A stretch of DNA of 64,000 nt from Pseudomonas tolaasii NCPPB 2192 (GTDB taxonomy: Bacteria > Pseudomonadota > Gammaproteobacteria > Pseudomonadales > Pseudomonadaceae). The notes under the pieces were generated by a model. It saw nothing but the letters and a program-made list of their open reading frames with translations. It was not told where the DNA came from and ran no database searches. The position numbers were made by a program, and so were the translations under genes. Shown here piece after piece: positions 25,631 to 33,869 of the stretch. The DNA lies in assembly GCF_002813445.1 (NCBI RefSeq), contig NZ_PHHD01000001.1:5518001-5582000 (forward strand). The letters are read 5' to 3'. Within the stretch, counting starts at the first letter, position 1. Each line of letters opens with the position of its first letter.

Positions 25631-28600
25631 TCACCGGCGCATCAGGCGGTACGCCGCCGGAATGACGAACAGTGACAACAACGGCGCCGTCAGCATGCCG
25701 CCAATCATCGGCGCGGCAATACGGCTCATGACTTCACTGCCCGTGCCGCCGCCCATCAGAATCGGCAACAAACCGGCAATGATGACCGCCACGGTCATCG
25801 CCTTGGGCCGCACCCGCAGCACCGCGCCTTCAGTAATCGCTGCGAGCAAATCACCGTCCTTGCGTTCGGCCCAGGCGTTTTTCAGGTAGAGCAGCATGAT
25901 CACGCCGAACTCTGCCGAGACCCCGGCCAGCGCGATAAATCCGACACCCGTGGCCACCGACAGGTTAAAGCCCAGCCAGTAAAGCAACCACACACCGCCC
26001 GTCAGCGCAAAGGGCAAGGTGGCGAGAATCAGCAGCGCCTCATCCACCCGCCGAAAGGTCAGGTACAACAGCACGAAAATGATCAGCAAGGTGGCCGGCA
26101 CCACCAGTTTCAAACGCTCATTGGCTCGCTCCAGAAACTCGAACTGCCCCGAATAACTGAGGCTCATGCCCGGCTGCAGCTGCACCTGCCGGTTGATCGC
26201 CTCACGCAAATCCTTCACCACCGATGCAAGATCGCGGTCGCGCACGTCGACGTACACCCAGCCCGACGGCCGTGCGTTTTCACTTTTGAGCATCGGCGGG
26301 CCTTCGCTGACCTTGAGGTTGGCCACCGTGCCCAAGGTGATCTGGCTGCCCTGGGGCGTGTAGACCGGCAGGTTGCGCAGCGCGTCCACCGAGTCGCGCC
26401 ATTCTTTGGGATAACGCAGACTGATCGGGAAACGTGCCAGCCCTTCAACGGTTTCGCCGATGGTTTCACCGCCAATCGCGCCGGACACGATCGCCTGTAC
26501 ATCGGCAATGTTCAGCCCGTATTGCGCGGCCGCCGCGCGGTTGATGTCGACGTCGATATAGCGCCCGCCGGTCAAGCGCTCAGCCAACGCCGAACTCACG
26601 CCCGGCACCGTTTTGGCGACCTTTTCCACGGCCTGGGTGACGGCATCGATCTGCATCAGGCTGGTGCCGGCGACTTTCACGCCGATCGGGCTTTTAACCC
26701 CGGTGGCGAGCATGTCGATGCGGTTGCGGATCGGCGGAATCCAGATATTGGTCAGCCCCGGCACTTGCACCACGCGGTCGAGTTCTTTCACCAGTTTGTC
26801 GGGGGTCATGCCCGCGCGCCATTGGTCCCGAGGCTTGAACTCGATGGTGGTTTCAAACATTTCCAGCGGCGCCGGGTCGGTGGCGGTTTCGGCGCGGCCG
26901 GCCTTGCCGAACACGTGGGCGACTTCCGGCACGGTCTTGATCAAGCGGTCGGTGCGTTGCAGCAACTCGCCCGCCGTCTGCGTCGACAAGCCCGGCAGTG
27001 CCGAGGGCATGTACAGCAAATCCCCCTCATCCAGCGGCGGCAGAAACTCACCGCCCAGCTTCGACACCGGCCACAAGGCGCTGGCGACCATCAGCAGCGC
27101 CACCAGCAAGGTCAGGCGCGGCCAGCGCAGCACGGCGTCGAGCGCCGGTTGGTACACCCTGATCAAGCCGCGATTGAGCGGGTTGCGCTGCTCATCAGGA
27201 ATGCGCCCGCGAATCCAGTAGCCCATCAACACCGGGATCAGGGTCACCGACAACCCGGCTGCCGCCGCCATGGCGTACGTCTTGGTGTAGGCCAGCGGCC
27301 CGAACAAGCGACCTTCCTGGGCCTGCAGGGTAAACACCGGGATAAACGACAAGGTGATGATCAGCAGACAGAAAAACAGCGCGGGCCCGACCTCGCCCGC
27401 CGCATCGGTCATGACCTTCCAGTGATCCTCGCCTTTCAGTTCCCGACCGGGGTTGGCGTGATGCCAGGCCTCGATTTTCTTGTGGGCGTTTTCGATCATC
27501 ACCACGGCCGCATCCACCATCGCGCCGATGGCAATCGCGATGCCGCCCAACGACATGATATTGGCGTTGATGCCCTGGAAACGCATGACGATAAACGCGA
27601 TCAACACCCCCACCGGCAACGAAATAATCGCCACCAGCGAGGAACGCAGGTGCCACAGGAAAACCCCGCACACCAGCGCCACCACCAGGAATTCCTCCAG
27701 CAATTTGTGGCTGAGGTTGTCCACGGCGCGGTCGATCAGCTTGCTGCGATCGTAAGTGGTGACGACCTCCACGCCCGGCGGCAGGCTGCTTTGCAGTTGC
27801 TCCAGCCGGGTTTTCACCGCCGCGATGGCCTCCCGCGCGTTCTTGCCGCTGCGCAGGATCACCACGCCGCCGACGGCCTCGCCTTCGCCGTCCAGTTCGC
27901 TGATGCCGCGGCGCAGGTCCGGGCCCAGCTGGATTTTTGCCACATCGCCCAACACCACCGGCACGTTGTTCGCGCCCAGGCGCAAGGGAATGCCGCGAAA
28001 GTCATCCAGGGTTTTCAAATAACCCGAAGCACGCACCATGTACTCGGACTCGCCCATGTTCAGCACCGAGCCGCCGGCTTCCTGGTTAGCTTTGCCGATG
28101 GCGTCGGCCACCTGCGCCTGGGTGATACCACGGCTGGCCATGGCCAGCGGGTCGAGTTGCACCTGGTACTGCTTGACCTGGCCGCCAATGGTCGCAACTT
28201 CCGCCACATTGGGGATGGTCTTGAGTTCAAACTTGAGAAACCAGTCCTGCAAGGCGCGCAATTGCGCCAGGTCGTGGGTGCCAGTGCGGTCGACCAGCGC
28301 GTACTGGTAGATCCAGCCAACCCCGGTGGCGTCCGGCCCCAGCGAAGGTTTGGCCGACGCCGGCAGCCGCGCCTGCAACTGGCTGAGGTATTCCAGCACC
28401 CGCGAACGCGCCCAGTACAGGTCCGTGCCTTCGTCGAACAGCACATACACGTAGCTGTCGCCGAAGAATGAAAAACCGCGCACGGTCTTGGCGCCCGGCA
28501 CCGAGAGCATGGTGGTGGTCATCGGGTAGGTGACCTGGTTTTCCACGATCTGCGGCGCCTGGCCCGGGTACGGCGTGCGGATGATCACCTGCACATCCGA

Positions 28601-28726
28601 GAGGTCCGGCAGCGCGTCCACCGGGGTGTTCTGCACCGCCCACACGCCCCACGCGGTGATGAACAGTGTGGCGAGCAGCACCAGAAAACGGTTGGCCACC
28701 GACCAGCGAATCAGCAAGGCGATCAT
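25631..28726 (-). CDS. cusA: Cus-type Cu(I)/Ag(I) RND efflux permease
   Basis: This 1031-residue inner-membrane pump is of the heavy-metal RND class. The N-terminus IRWSVANRFLVLLATLFITA is followed by DALPDLSDVQVIIRTPYPGQ, typical of CusA/CzcA. Proton-relay and transmembrane motifs appear in GGIAIAIGAMVDAAVVMIEN and the second-half repeat. IRNRIDMLATGVKSPIGVKV matches the CusA periplasmic cleft strand that carries a metal-binding methionine, favouring copper/silver over zinc/cobalt. It overlaps cusB by four bases (ATGA), is the last gene of the operon, and exports metal across both membranes with CusB and CusC. Confidence 0.9.
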   Translation of the reverse strand: MIALLIRWSVANRFLVLLATLFITAWGVWAVQNTPVDALPDLSDVQVIIRTPYPGQAPQIVENQVTYPMTTTMLSVPGAKTVRGFSFFGDSYVYVLFDEGTDLYWARSRVLEYLSQLQARLPASAKPSLGPDATGVGWIYQYALVDRTGTHDLAQLRALQDWFLKFELKTIPNVAEVATIGGQVKQYQVQLDPLAMASRGITQAQVADAIGKANQEAGGSVLNMGESEYMVRASGYLKTLDDFRGIPLRLGANNVPVVLGDVAKIQLGPDLRRGISELDGEGEAVGGVVILRSGKNAREAIAAVKTRLEQLQSSLPPGVEVVTTYDRSKLIDRAVDNLSHKLLEEFLVVALVCGVFLWHLRSSLVAIISLPVGVLIAFIVMRFQGINANIMSLGGIAIAIGAMVDAAVVMIENAHKKIEAWHHANPGRELKGEDHWKVMTDAAGEVGPALFFCLLIITLSFIPVFTLQAQEGRLFGPLAYTKTYAMAAAAGLSVTLIPVLMGYWIRGRIPDEQRNPLNRGLIRVYQPALDAVLRWPRLTLLVALLMVASALWPVSKLGGEFLPPLDEGDLLYMPSALPGLSTQTAGELLQRTDRLIKTVPEVAHVFGKAGRAETATDPAPLEMFETTIEFKPRDQWRAGMTPDKLVKELDRVVQVPGLTNIWIPPIRNRIDMLATGVKSPIGVKVAGTSLMQIDAVTQAVEKVAKTVPGVSSALAERLTGGRYIDVDINRAAAAQYGLNIADVQAIVSGAIGGETIGETVEGLARFPISLRYPKEWRDSVDALRNLPVYTPQGSQITLGTVANLKVSEGPPMLKSENARPSGWVYVDVRDRDLASVVKDLREAINRQVQLQPGMSLSYSGQFEFLERANERLKLVVPATLLIIFVLLYLTFRRVDEALLILATLPFALTGGVWLLYWLGFNLSVATGVGFIALAGVSAEFGVIMLLYLKNAWAERKDGDLLAAITEGAVLRVRPKAMTVAVIIAGLLPILMGGGTGSEVMSRIAAPMIGGMLTAPLLSLFVIPAAYRLMRR

Positions 28727-29940
28727 GGCTGGGCTCCCGGTTGCATGCTCATCGGCGCTTCGGCGGCCGTCACGCCCCTGAGGCTGGCCTCGGAATCGAG
28801 CAGGAACTGGCCGGAAGCGACCACCTGCTGGCCCTCCTGCAAGCCGCTGAGAATCACGGTCTGGTCGCCGTTTTCCGTGCCCACGTGCACCTCGACCGGC
28901 CGGAAGCGCCCGCCCTTCTCGGCCAGCATCACCAACACGCGCTTGCCGGTGCGGATCAACGCTTCGCTGGGCACCTGCAACACGGGCTGCGCGCTGTTTT
29001 GCGCCAGCCGCACCTGCGCGGTCATGCCGGGGCGCAAGTTGCCGTCCGGGTTGGGCAGTTCCACACGCACTTGCACGGTGCGGCTGTCCATCGCTGCCGT
29101 CGGCAGGATCGCGCTGACGGTGCCTTGCACGGGCTTGTCCGGCAGGCCGACAAAGTGACTCTCCACGGTTTGCCCCACTTTCAAGCCCGCACCTTGGGCT
29201 TCAGGCACGGCCACCTGCAGCCATACCTGATCCAAACCATTGATGCGCGCCAGGGTCTGCCCGACCGCGACGGTCATGCCTTCGCGCACGTCCAGGGCTT
29301 GCAACGCACCGCCCAACGGCGTGGTGACGGTCAGCACCGACTGCACCCGGCCGCTGCGTTCCAGCTGCGCGATCAACCCGGCCGGCATGCCGCTCAGGCG
29401 CAAACGCTGGCGCGCGGCGGCAATCAAGCCGTTGTCACCGCTGTGGCGCAACGCGAGGAATTCCTCCTGGGCCGCCGCCCATTCAGGTATCAGGACGTCT
29501 GCCAATGGCGCGCCGGCCTTGAGCACATCCCCCGGCGCACGGGCATACACCCGCTCGACAAACCCCGCCGCCCGCGCCTGCACCACCGCCACCTCGCGGT
29601 CGTTGAAGGCCACAATGCCGGGCAAGTCCAGGGTGGCCGTCAGCACACCACGGGTGACCGTCGCCAGGCGTATGCCGAGGTTCTGGGTCTGGCGCGGGTC
29701 GATCTGCACGCTCGGCGTTTCGCTTGCGGCGCCGTCGGCGTAACGCGGCACCAGTTGCATGTCCATAAAGGGCGACTTGCCGGGTTTGTCGAATTTTTGC
29801 TGCGGGTACATCGGGTCGTACCAGTACAGCGCCTGTTTGTCGTCCTTGACCGGTGCCGGGGCTGCCGGACGCCACTGCGCCAGTCCGTAACCTGCGCCGA
29901 GGCCGAGAACCAGTACGGCGGCGATAATTCGATTAGTCAT
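28723..29940 (-). CDS. cusB: Cus-type efflux periplasmic adaptor (membrane-fusion protein)
   Basis: The ~405-residue adaptor begins with a single membrane anchor (MTNRIIAAVLVLGLGAGYGL). A short heavy-metal-binding segment follows (YWYDPMYPQQKFDKPGKSPF and MDMQLVPRY). Its methionines resemble the metal-capturing N-terminus of CusB. The rest shows the hairpin/lipoyl/beta-barrel plan (VVQARAAGFVERVYARAPGD, NGLDQVWLQVAVPE, GMTAQVRLAQ). The start at 29940 fits the anchor. It overlaps the end of the outer-membrane channel gene by eight bases and cusA by four. Confidence 0.88.
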   Translation of the reverse strand: MTNRIIAAVLVLGLGAGYGLAQWRPAAPAPVKDDKQALYWYDPMYPQQKFDKPGKSPFMDMQLVPRYADGAASETPSVQIDPRQTQNLGIRLATVTRGVLTATLDLPGIVAFNDREVAVVQARAAGFVERVYARAPGDVLKAGAPLADVLIPEWAAAQEEFLALRHSGDNGLIAAARQRLRLSGMPAGLIAQLERSGRVQSVLTVTTPLGGALQALDVREGMTVAVGQTLARINGLDQVWLQVAVPEAQGAGLKVGQTVESHFVGLPDKPVQGTVSAILPTAAMDSRTVQVRVELPNPDGNLRPGMTAQVRLAQNSAQPVLQVPSEALIRTGKRVLVMLAEKGGRFRPVEVHVGTENGDQTVILSGLQEGQQVVASGQFLLDSEASLRGVTAAEAPMSMQPGAQP

Positions 29941-31171
29941 TGGCAGGCTCCCCATAGGCGTAATACAGCCGCGCGCCAACCAGGGCGCGCTGTTCGATGG
30001 CATCCAAGAGTTTGAAACGGGCTTCGACCTGTTCGCGGCGCGCGCTGACGAGGTTGATCAAATCACCTTTGCCGGACCGGTACCCGGCCAGGCTCAGGGC
30101 GACTTTTTCTTCGGCCAACGGCACCAGGCTGTCCTGGCTGCGCTGTACCGCGCGTTGCAGGCGCTGGTAATCGGCCAGGTCGTCGTCGAGCATCTGAGTG
30201 TGCTCGCGGGTCGCGGCCTCGCGTTCGGCGTCCAACTGGTCCAGCTCGGCCTGCTTGGCGGCGATGCCGGGGTTTTGGCGGCGGCCGGGGAAGATCGGCA
30301 GGTCGAAGCTCAATTGCAGGGTGACCATGTCGCCGTATTCGCGGCTGCGATGGCCGTAGTCGACTTCCCAGCTCCAGTCCGAGGTTTTCTGCGCCTTGGC
30401 GTCCTGCAAACGCGCCTCGGCCTCGCGGGTGCGTGGCGCGAACGCTTGCAGTTCGGGGTGTTGGTGCAGGTTATGGCTCAGGCCATGGCCGTCGATGGGC
30501 CAGTCGGGCAACTGGCCGCTGGGGGCTTCGCTGGCGGCCGCGCCGATCCAGCGCTTGAGCGCCGCACGGGCCTGGGCACGTTGCAGGGTCAATTCATCTT
30601 CGCGCCCGGCCAGCTCGGCGGCTTCCTGCCTGGGGATGACCGCATCGGACGCCTGGCCACGGCCACCGGCCAACTGCGCGCGTACGCTGTCTTGCAGCAG
30701 GCGGTTTTGTTGGTAGAAGTCTTCGAACAGGGCTTGCTTGCGCTCCACCGTCCAGGCGCGAATCCACGCCTGGGCGGTGGCCTGGCGCACGTTGAGGCGC
30801 TCGATTCGCCCTTCTGCCGCCGTGCGTTCGACGGTGGCGTCAGCCAGTTCCACCCGTGCCTTGCGCTTGTCGCGGCTGGGCACCTGTTGCTGGATGCCGA
30901 TCATCTGCTGGGTCATGTCATCGCCATATAACGTGCCGCGATTCGGCCCGCCGATGGGGAAGTTCTGCAGGCCCACCAACAGTTTCGGGTCGGGCAATTC
31001 ACCCGCCGGAATGGCCGCCTGGGCCGCGGCTTGCAGCTTGGCCGCCTCGGCGGTCAGGGAGGGCGCGTTGTTTTGCGCCAGGCGCAAGGCGTCATCCAGG
31101 GTCAGCGCGTTCGCCAACGCCGGCCACGCCAGCACGCCCACCATCAGGGCGCGCAGGTAGAGGGAAGTCAT
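29933..31171 (-). CDS. cusC: TolC-family outer-membrane channel of the Cus system
   Basis: This 412-residue outer-membrane efflux protein has a Sec signal (MTSLYLRALMVGVLAWPALA, then NALTLDDALRLAQNN). Two related halves rich in long helices are typical of TolC proteins. No lipobox cysteine is present, unlike E. coli CusC. Motifs include TAQAWIRAWTVERKQALFED and LSLAGYRSGKGDLINLVSAR. The start at 31171 has AGGAA upstream. It is the first structural gene of the efflux operon and follows the Met/Cys-rich protein by 97 bases. Confidence 0.85.
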   Translation of the reverse strand: MTSLYLRALMVGVLAWPALANALTLDDALRLAQNNAPSLTAEAAKLQAAAQAAIPAGELPDPKLLVGLQNFPIGGPNRGTLYGDDMTQQMIGIQQQVPSRDKRKARVELADATVERTAAEGRIERLNVRQATAQAWIRAWTVERKQALFEDFYQQNRLLQDSVRAQLAGGRGQASDAVIPRQEAAELAGREDELTLQRAQARAALKRWIGAAASEAPSGQLPDWPIDGHGLSHNLHQHPELQAFAPRTREAEARLQDAKAQKTSDWSWEVDYGHRSREYGDMVTLQLSFDLPIFPGRRQNPGIAAKQAELDQLDAEREAATREHTQMLDDDLADYQRLQRAVQRSQDSLVPLAEEKVALSLAGYRSGKGDLINLVSARREQVEARFKLLDAIEQRALVGARLYYAYGEPAND

Positions 31172-31268
31172 GTGGAAAATTCCTGATCTGTCGCGCTGCA
31201 CGCCGCATTACGCGGCCCACAGCAAGGCCATCCCGGTCAGGGGATGAAGCGTGGGAAGCAACAGGTTT

Positions 31269-31607
31269 TCAGGAACGGGGTGGGCGCCAGACGCCGGACG
31301 GCGTGCGGTCGGGGATGAAATCCGTGGAGAGACCAAGCGCCACAGGGTGCGCCATGCCCAAGGGCGCCTTGAACACCGGCATCGCCAGTTGCACGACACC
31401 GCCGGTCTTGCATTCCTGACCGGTTTTGCAGGCCTTGCCATGGTCGACGCCGTCCTGGCAGCAGTCCGGGGTCATGTCGCTCATCATCTGCATGCTCGAC
31501 ATTTTCATCGGGCAAGGCTCGGTGCCCGATGGTACGCCCGCCATCCCGGCGAGGGGTAGCGTGAGGCTTAACAGCGTGACCAGGATTAAACGGATTAGGC
31601 GGCTCAT
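31269..31607 (-). CDS. Met/Cys-rich small periplasmic protein upstream of cusCBA
   Basis: This 112-residue protein has a signal peptide (MSRLIRLILVTLLSLTLPLA, cleavage near GMAG). The mature protein carries a dense cluster of likely soft-metal ligands: CPMKMSSMQMMSDMTPDCC, then HGKACKTGQECK. Location directly before the Cus operon, on the same strand, suggests a periplasmic copper/silver chaperone or sensor. I do not recognise a named family. The tail TPSGVWRPPRS is basic. The start at 31607 is set by the signal peptide. The upstream extension to 31664 lacks one. Confidence 0.6.
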   Translation of the reverse strand: MSRLIRLILVTLLSLTLPLAGMAGVPSGTEPCPMKMSSMQMMSDMTPDCCQDGVDHGKACKTGQECKTGGVVQLAMPVFKAPLGMAHPVALGLSTDFIPDRTPSGVWRPPRS

Positions 31608-31673
31608 GGGGCGCGAGTCTAGCCAGGCCTTGGTTAAGCCGCTATTAACAATCGCGCCGAACAAAAACCAAAG

Positions 31674-31761
31674 GTGGGAGCGGGCTTACCCGCGATAGCG
31701 TTGTGTCAGTCAACTAATCAATAGCTGACAGACCGCCATCGCGAGCAAGCCCGCTCCCACA
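31674..31761. repeat. Paired REP element (GCGGGC type)
   Basis: GTGGGAGCGGGCTTACCCGC and a diverged inverted partner GCGAGCAAGCCCGCTCCCAC bound the element between the Met/Cys-rich gene and the 24-residue peptide gene. Confidence 0.75.
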
Positions 31762-31782
31762 CAGAGCCAGACAGGCCCGGGT

Positions 31783-31857
31783 TTAGTGCATGAAGATCGC
31801 GATCAGGATGATCACTGGAATTGGCACGCCGAGGAACCACAGAAGTAATGAGCGCAT
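31783..31857 (-). CDS. 24-residue hydrophobic membrane peptide
   Basis: A 25-codon frame encodes MRSLLLWFLGVPIPVIILIA followed by IFMH. It is almost one membrane helix with a Pro pair in the centre. The start is strongly supported by AAGGAAG nine bases before the ATG. The gene follows the larger membrane protein gene by only 15 bases on the same strand, so the two are probably co-transcribed. It is below usual gene-finder cut-offs. Function unknown. It may be a small subunit or regulator of the neighbouring membrane protein. Confidence 0.6.
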   Translation of the reverse strand: MRSLLLWFLGVPIPVIILIAIFMH

Positions 31858-31872
31858 GATGTTCTTCCTTAA

Positions 31873-32778
31873 TTAACGGACAAAGTGTTCGGTTTCGACA
31901 TACACCACGGCATCGCGACGGCGACCGCCAAAGGTGGCTGCAAAACTGGCGAAGAAGGCACCGATCAACAGGGCCACGAAGGTCCACAGCGAGGTATAGG
32001 CCGCCACTTTCGCGGCGGTGTCGGCCGCTTGCTTGGCTTTTAGCTTGGCGTCTTCGACGGCCTTGCGGGCATCGCCGTAGACTTTGTCGATACGCGCTTC
32101 GGCGTCGGCCTGGCTGAGGTTGGTGCGCTGGCTGATCAACTGGGCCAGGTAGGCACGGTCTTCAGGGGCCAGCTGGCCGTCGTTGCTCAGGGTACGGGTG
32201 AAGATGCGAGCCACCACGCCGTGTACGGCGTCATCGCTGACGGCCGCTGGGCGGTCATCGCGAAACAGGCTGTCGACGTAGTAGTCGAAGTCGCCGCTGT
32301 TGGCGCCTTTGGCTGCACTGCCCGCCGCCTGGCTAATGCCACTGGCCGCACCGGCAGCAACGCTGGCGCCGGCTTTTACGCCGCCACTGACCACACTGCT
32401 GACCGAACCGACCACCAGCACCGCCGTGATCAATGTGGCCACGGCCCAGGCCAGGAAGCCATGGGCGGTGTCGCGAAAGTACACCTCATCGCCATGCATG
32501 TTGGCCCACTTCACCCGCAGGCGGCCGGCGATGTAACCACCCGCCCCCGAGGCGACGATCTGGGTAAAGGCCAGCCAGACAATCGTGGAAATGCCAAGGC
32601 CCTTGGCACTGATGCCACTGTCGGCCCACGGCGATACCGCCGAAAAGCCCAGGCCGAAGCCCAGCAACACCAGAATCAGTGACAGTGCGGCCGCCGCGGC
32701 GGCCCCGGCGAAAATCGCCCCCCAGGAAACCCCGGAGAGCGTGCTCGACTCTTGCAGCGTGGATGAGGATGTGATCAT
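31873..32778 (-). CDS. Conserved inner-membrane protein ('PhnA-like' annotation class)
   Basis: This 301-residue protein has several membrane segments: WGAIFAGAAAAAALSLILVL, STIVWLAFTQIVASGAGGYI, GFLAWAVATLITAVLVVGSV, and one near the C-terminus (LWTFVALLIGAFFASFAATF). A soluble helical section in between contains SQADAEARIDKVYGDARKAV. Proteins of this layout are often auto-annotated 'PhnA-like', without evidence for phosphonate metabolism. The start at 32778 has GGGAG upstream. The frame to 32997 would add an implausible cysteine-rich head. The 24-residue membrane peptide gene follows directly. Confidence 0.7.
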   Translation of the reverse strand: MITSSSTLQESSTLSGVSWGAIFAGAAAAAALSLILVLLGFGLGFSAVSPWADSGISAKGLGISTIVWLAFTQIVASGAGGYIAGRLRVKWANMHGDEVYFRDTAHGFLAWAVATLITAVLVVGSVSSVVSGGVKAGASVAAGAASGISQAAGSAAKGANSGDFDYYVDSLFRDDRPAAVSDDAVHGVVARIFTRTLSNDGQLAPEDRAYLAQLISQRTNLSQADAEARIDKVYGDARKAVEDAKLKAKQAADTAAKVAAYTSLWTFVALLIGAFFASFAATFGGRRRDAVVYVETEHFVR

Positions 32779-33185
32779 TGTTGTTGTGCTCCCGGCAGGA
32801 AAAAAGATGTTACAAGTCTCAAAAGGGACAGTGCAGGCAGCGTGCCAGTCGCTCGAAAAATAAATTATTAGATATTTCAATAACTTAGATAAATTGAACT
32901 TACACCGACCATGCAAGTTGCAAGAAATGACTTCAAGCGGCGGGCGTATTGCACTCTTTGTAGGAAGGTTCTTTGTCACAAAAAAATGCGTGAACACAGC
33001 GTGCGTTCAGGATCGCAGGGGCATCATCGGGCTGAGATCGCGGGAAAACCGGCTTCTGCATCGAGCCGCGTCGCTCCGTGGTTTTGTGTCGGTTTTGCCA
33101 ACATGAAGTTTAATTTAGGAAGCATTCAGGCATTTCTTGGCAAAATGCCCCCACTTCTAGTGTGAATCGCTCACCAGGTAATCCT
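32779..33185. other. Divergent promoter region, no gene seen
   Basis: This ~400-base gap separates the membrane protein gene from the two-component system. The stretch 32860-32905 is unusually AT-rich and is a likely promoter. Short frames in it lack ribosome sites. Confidence 0.45.
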
Positions 33186-33869
33186 ATGACCCGTATTTTG
33201 ACCATCGAGGATGACGCCGTAACGGCCCGCGAGATCGTCGCCGAGCTGAGTAGCCATGGACTGGACGTAGATTGGGTGGACAACGGCCGCGAAGGCCTGG
33301 TCCGCGCCGTGAGTGGTGATTACGATCTGATCACCCTCGACCGCATGTTGCCGGAACTCGATGGCCTGGCCATCGTCACGACCCTGCGCACCATTGGGGT
33401 GTCGACGCCGATTCTGATGATCAGCGCCCTCTCCGATGTCGACGAGCGGGTACGGGGCCTGCGTGCCGGCGGTGATGATTACCTGACCAAGCCGTTCGCC
33501 TCCGACGAAATGGCGGCTCGCGTGGAAGTGCTGCTGCGCCGCAAAAGCACGGTCAAGGAATTCGAAACCGCCCTGCGCGTAGCGGACCTTGAGCTGAACC
33601 TGATCAGCCGCGAAGCCAGCCGCGCCGAACAGCCGCTGAGCCTGTTGCCCACCGAATACAAATTGCTCGAATTTTTGATGCGCAACACCGGGCAGATCCT
33701 GTCGCGGATGATGATCTTCGAGGAAGTCTGGGGCTATCACTTCGACCCCGGTACCAACCTGATCGACGTGCATATCGGTCGCTTGCGCAAGAAAATCGAC
33801 CCACCGGGCCTGACGCCGCTGATTCGCACGGTACGAGGTTCCGGCTATGTCATTGCTGAACCCCTCTAA
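33186..33869 (+). CDS. OmpR-family response regulator
   Basis: The 227-residue regulator has a receiver domain (acidic pocket EDDAV, phospho-acceptor aspartate in YDLITLDRMLPELDG near residue 53, lysine in DDYLTKPFAS). The C-terminal winged helix (LLPTEYKLLEFLMRNTGQIL, NLIDVHIGRLRKKID, TVRGSGYVI) is of OmpR type. The start at 33186 follows AGGTAATCC. It overlaps the sensor kinase gene by 23 bases. Resemblance to CzcR/CopR/QseB regulators is generic. Closeness to the Cus operon makes metal sensing possible, but nothing in the sequence proves it. Confidence 0.88.
   Translation: MTRILTIEDDAVTAREIVAELSSHGLDVDWVDNGREGLVRAVSGDYDLITLDRMLPELDGLAIVTTLRTIGVSTPILMISALSDVDERVRGLRAGGDDYLTKPFASDEMAARVEVLLRRKSTVKEFETALRVADLELNLISREASRAEQPLSLLPTEYKLLEFLMRNTGQILSRMMIFEEVWGYHFDPGTNLIDVHIGRLRKKIDPPGLTPLIRTVRGSGYVIAEPL

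Noticed and set aside
26522..28471. 649-codon open frame opposite cusA
   Set aside because: A histidine/arginine/glutamine-rich product typical of GC-skewed antisense frames. CusA motifs are intact on the minus strand.
33139..33160. GC/GG-type sigma-54 promoter resemblance before the response regulator
   Set aside because: The spacing and conserved GC doublet of a -24/-12 promoter are not met.
33162..33185. Longer response-regulator start at 33162
   Set aside because: The added eight residues contain no receiver sequence, and AGGTAA sits before the ATG at 33186.
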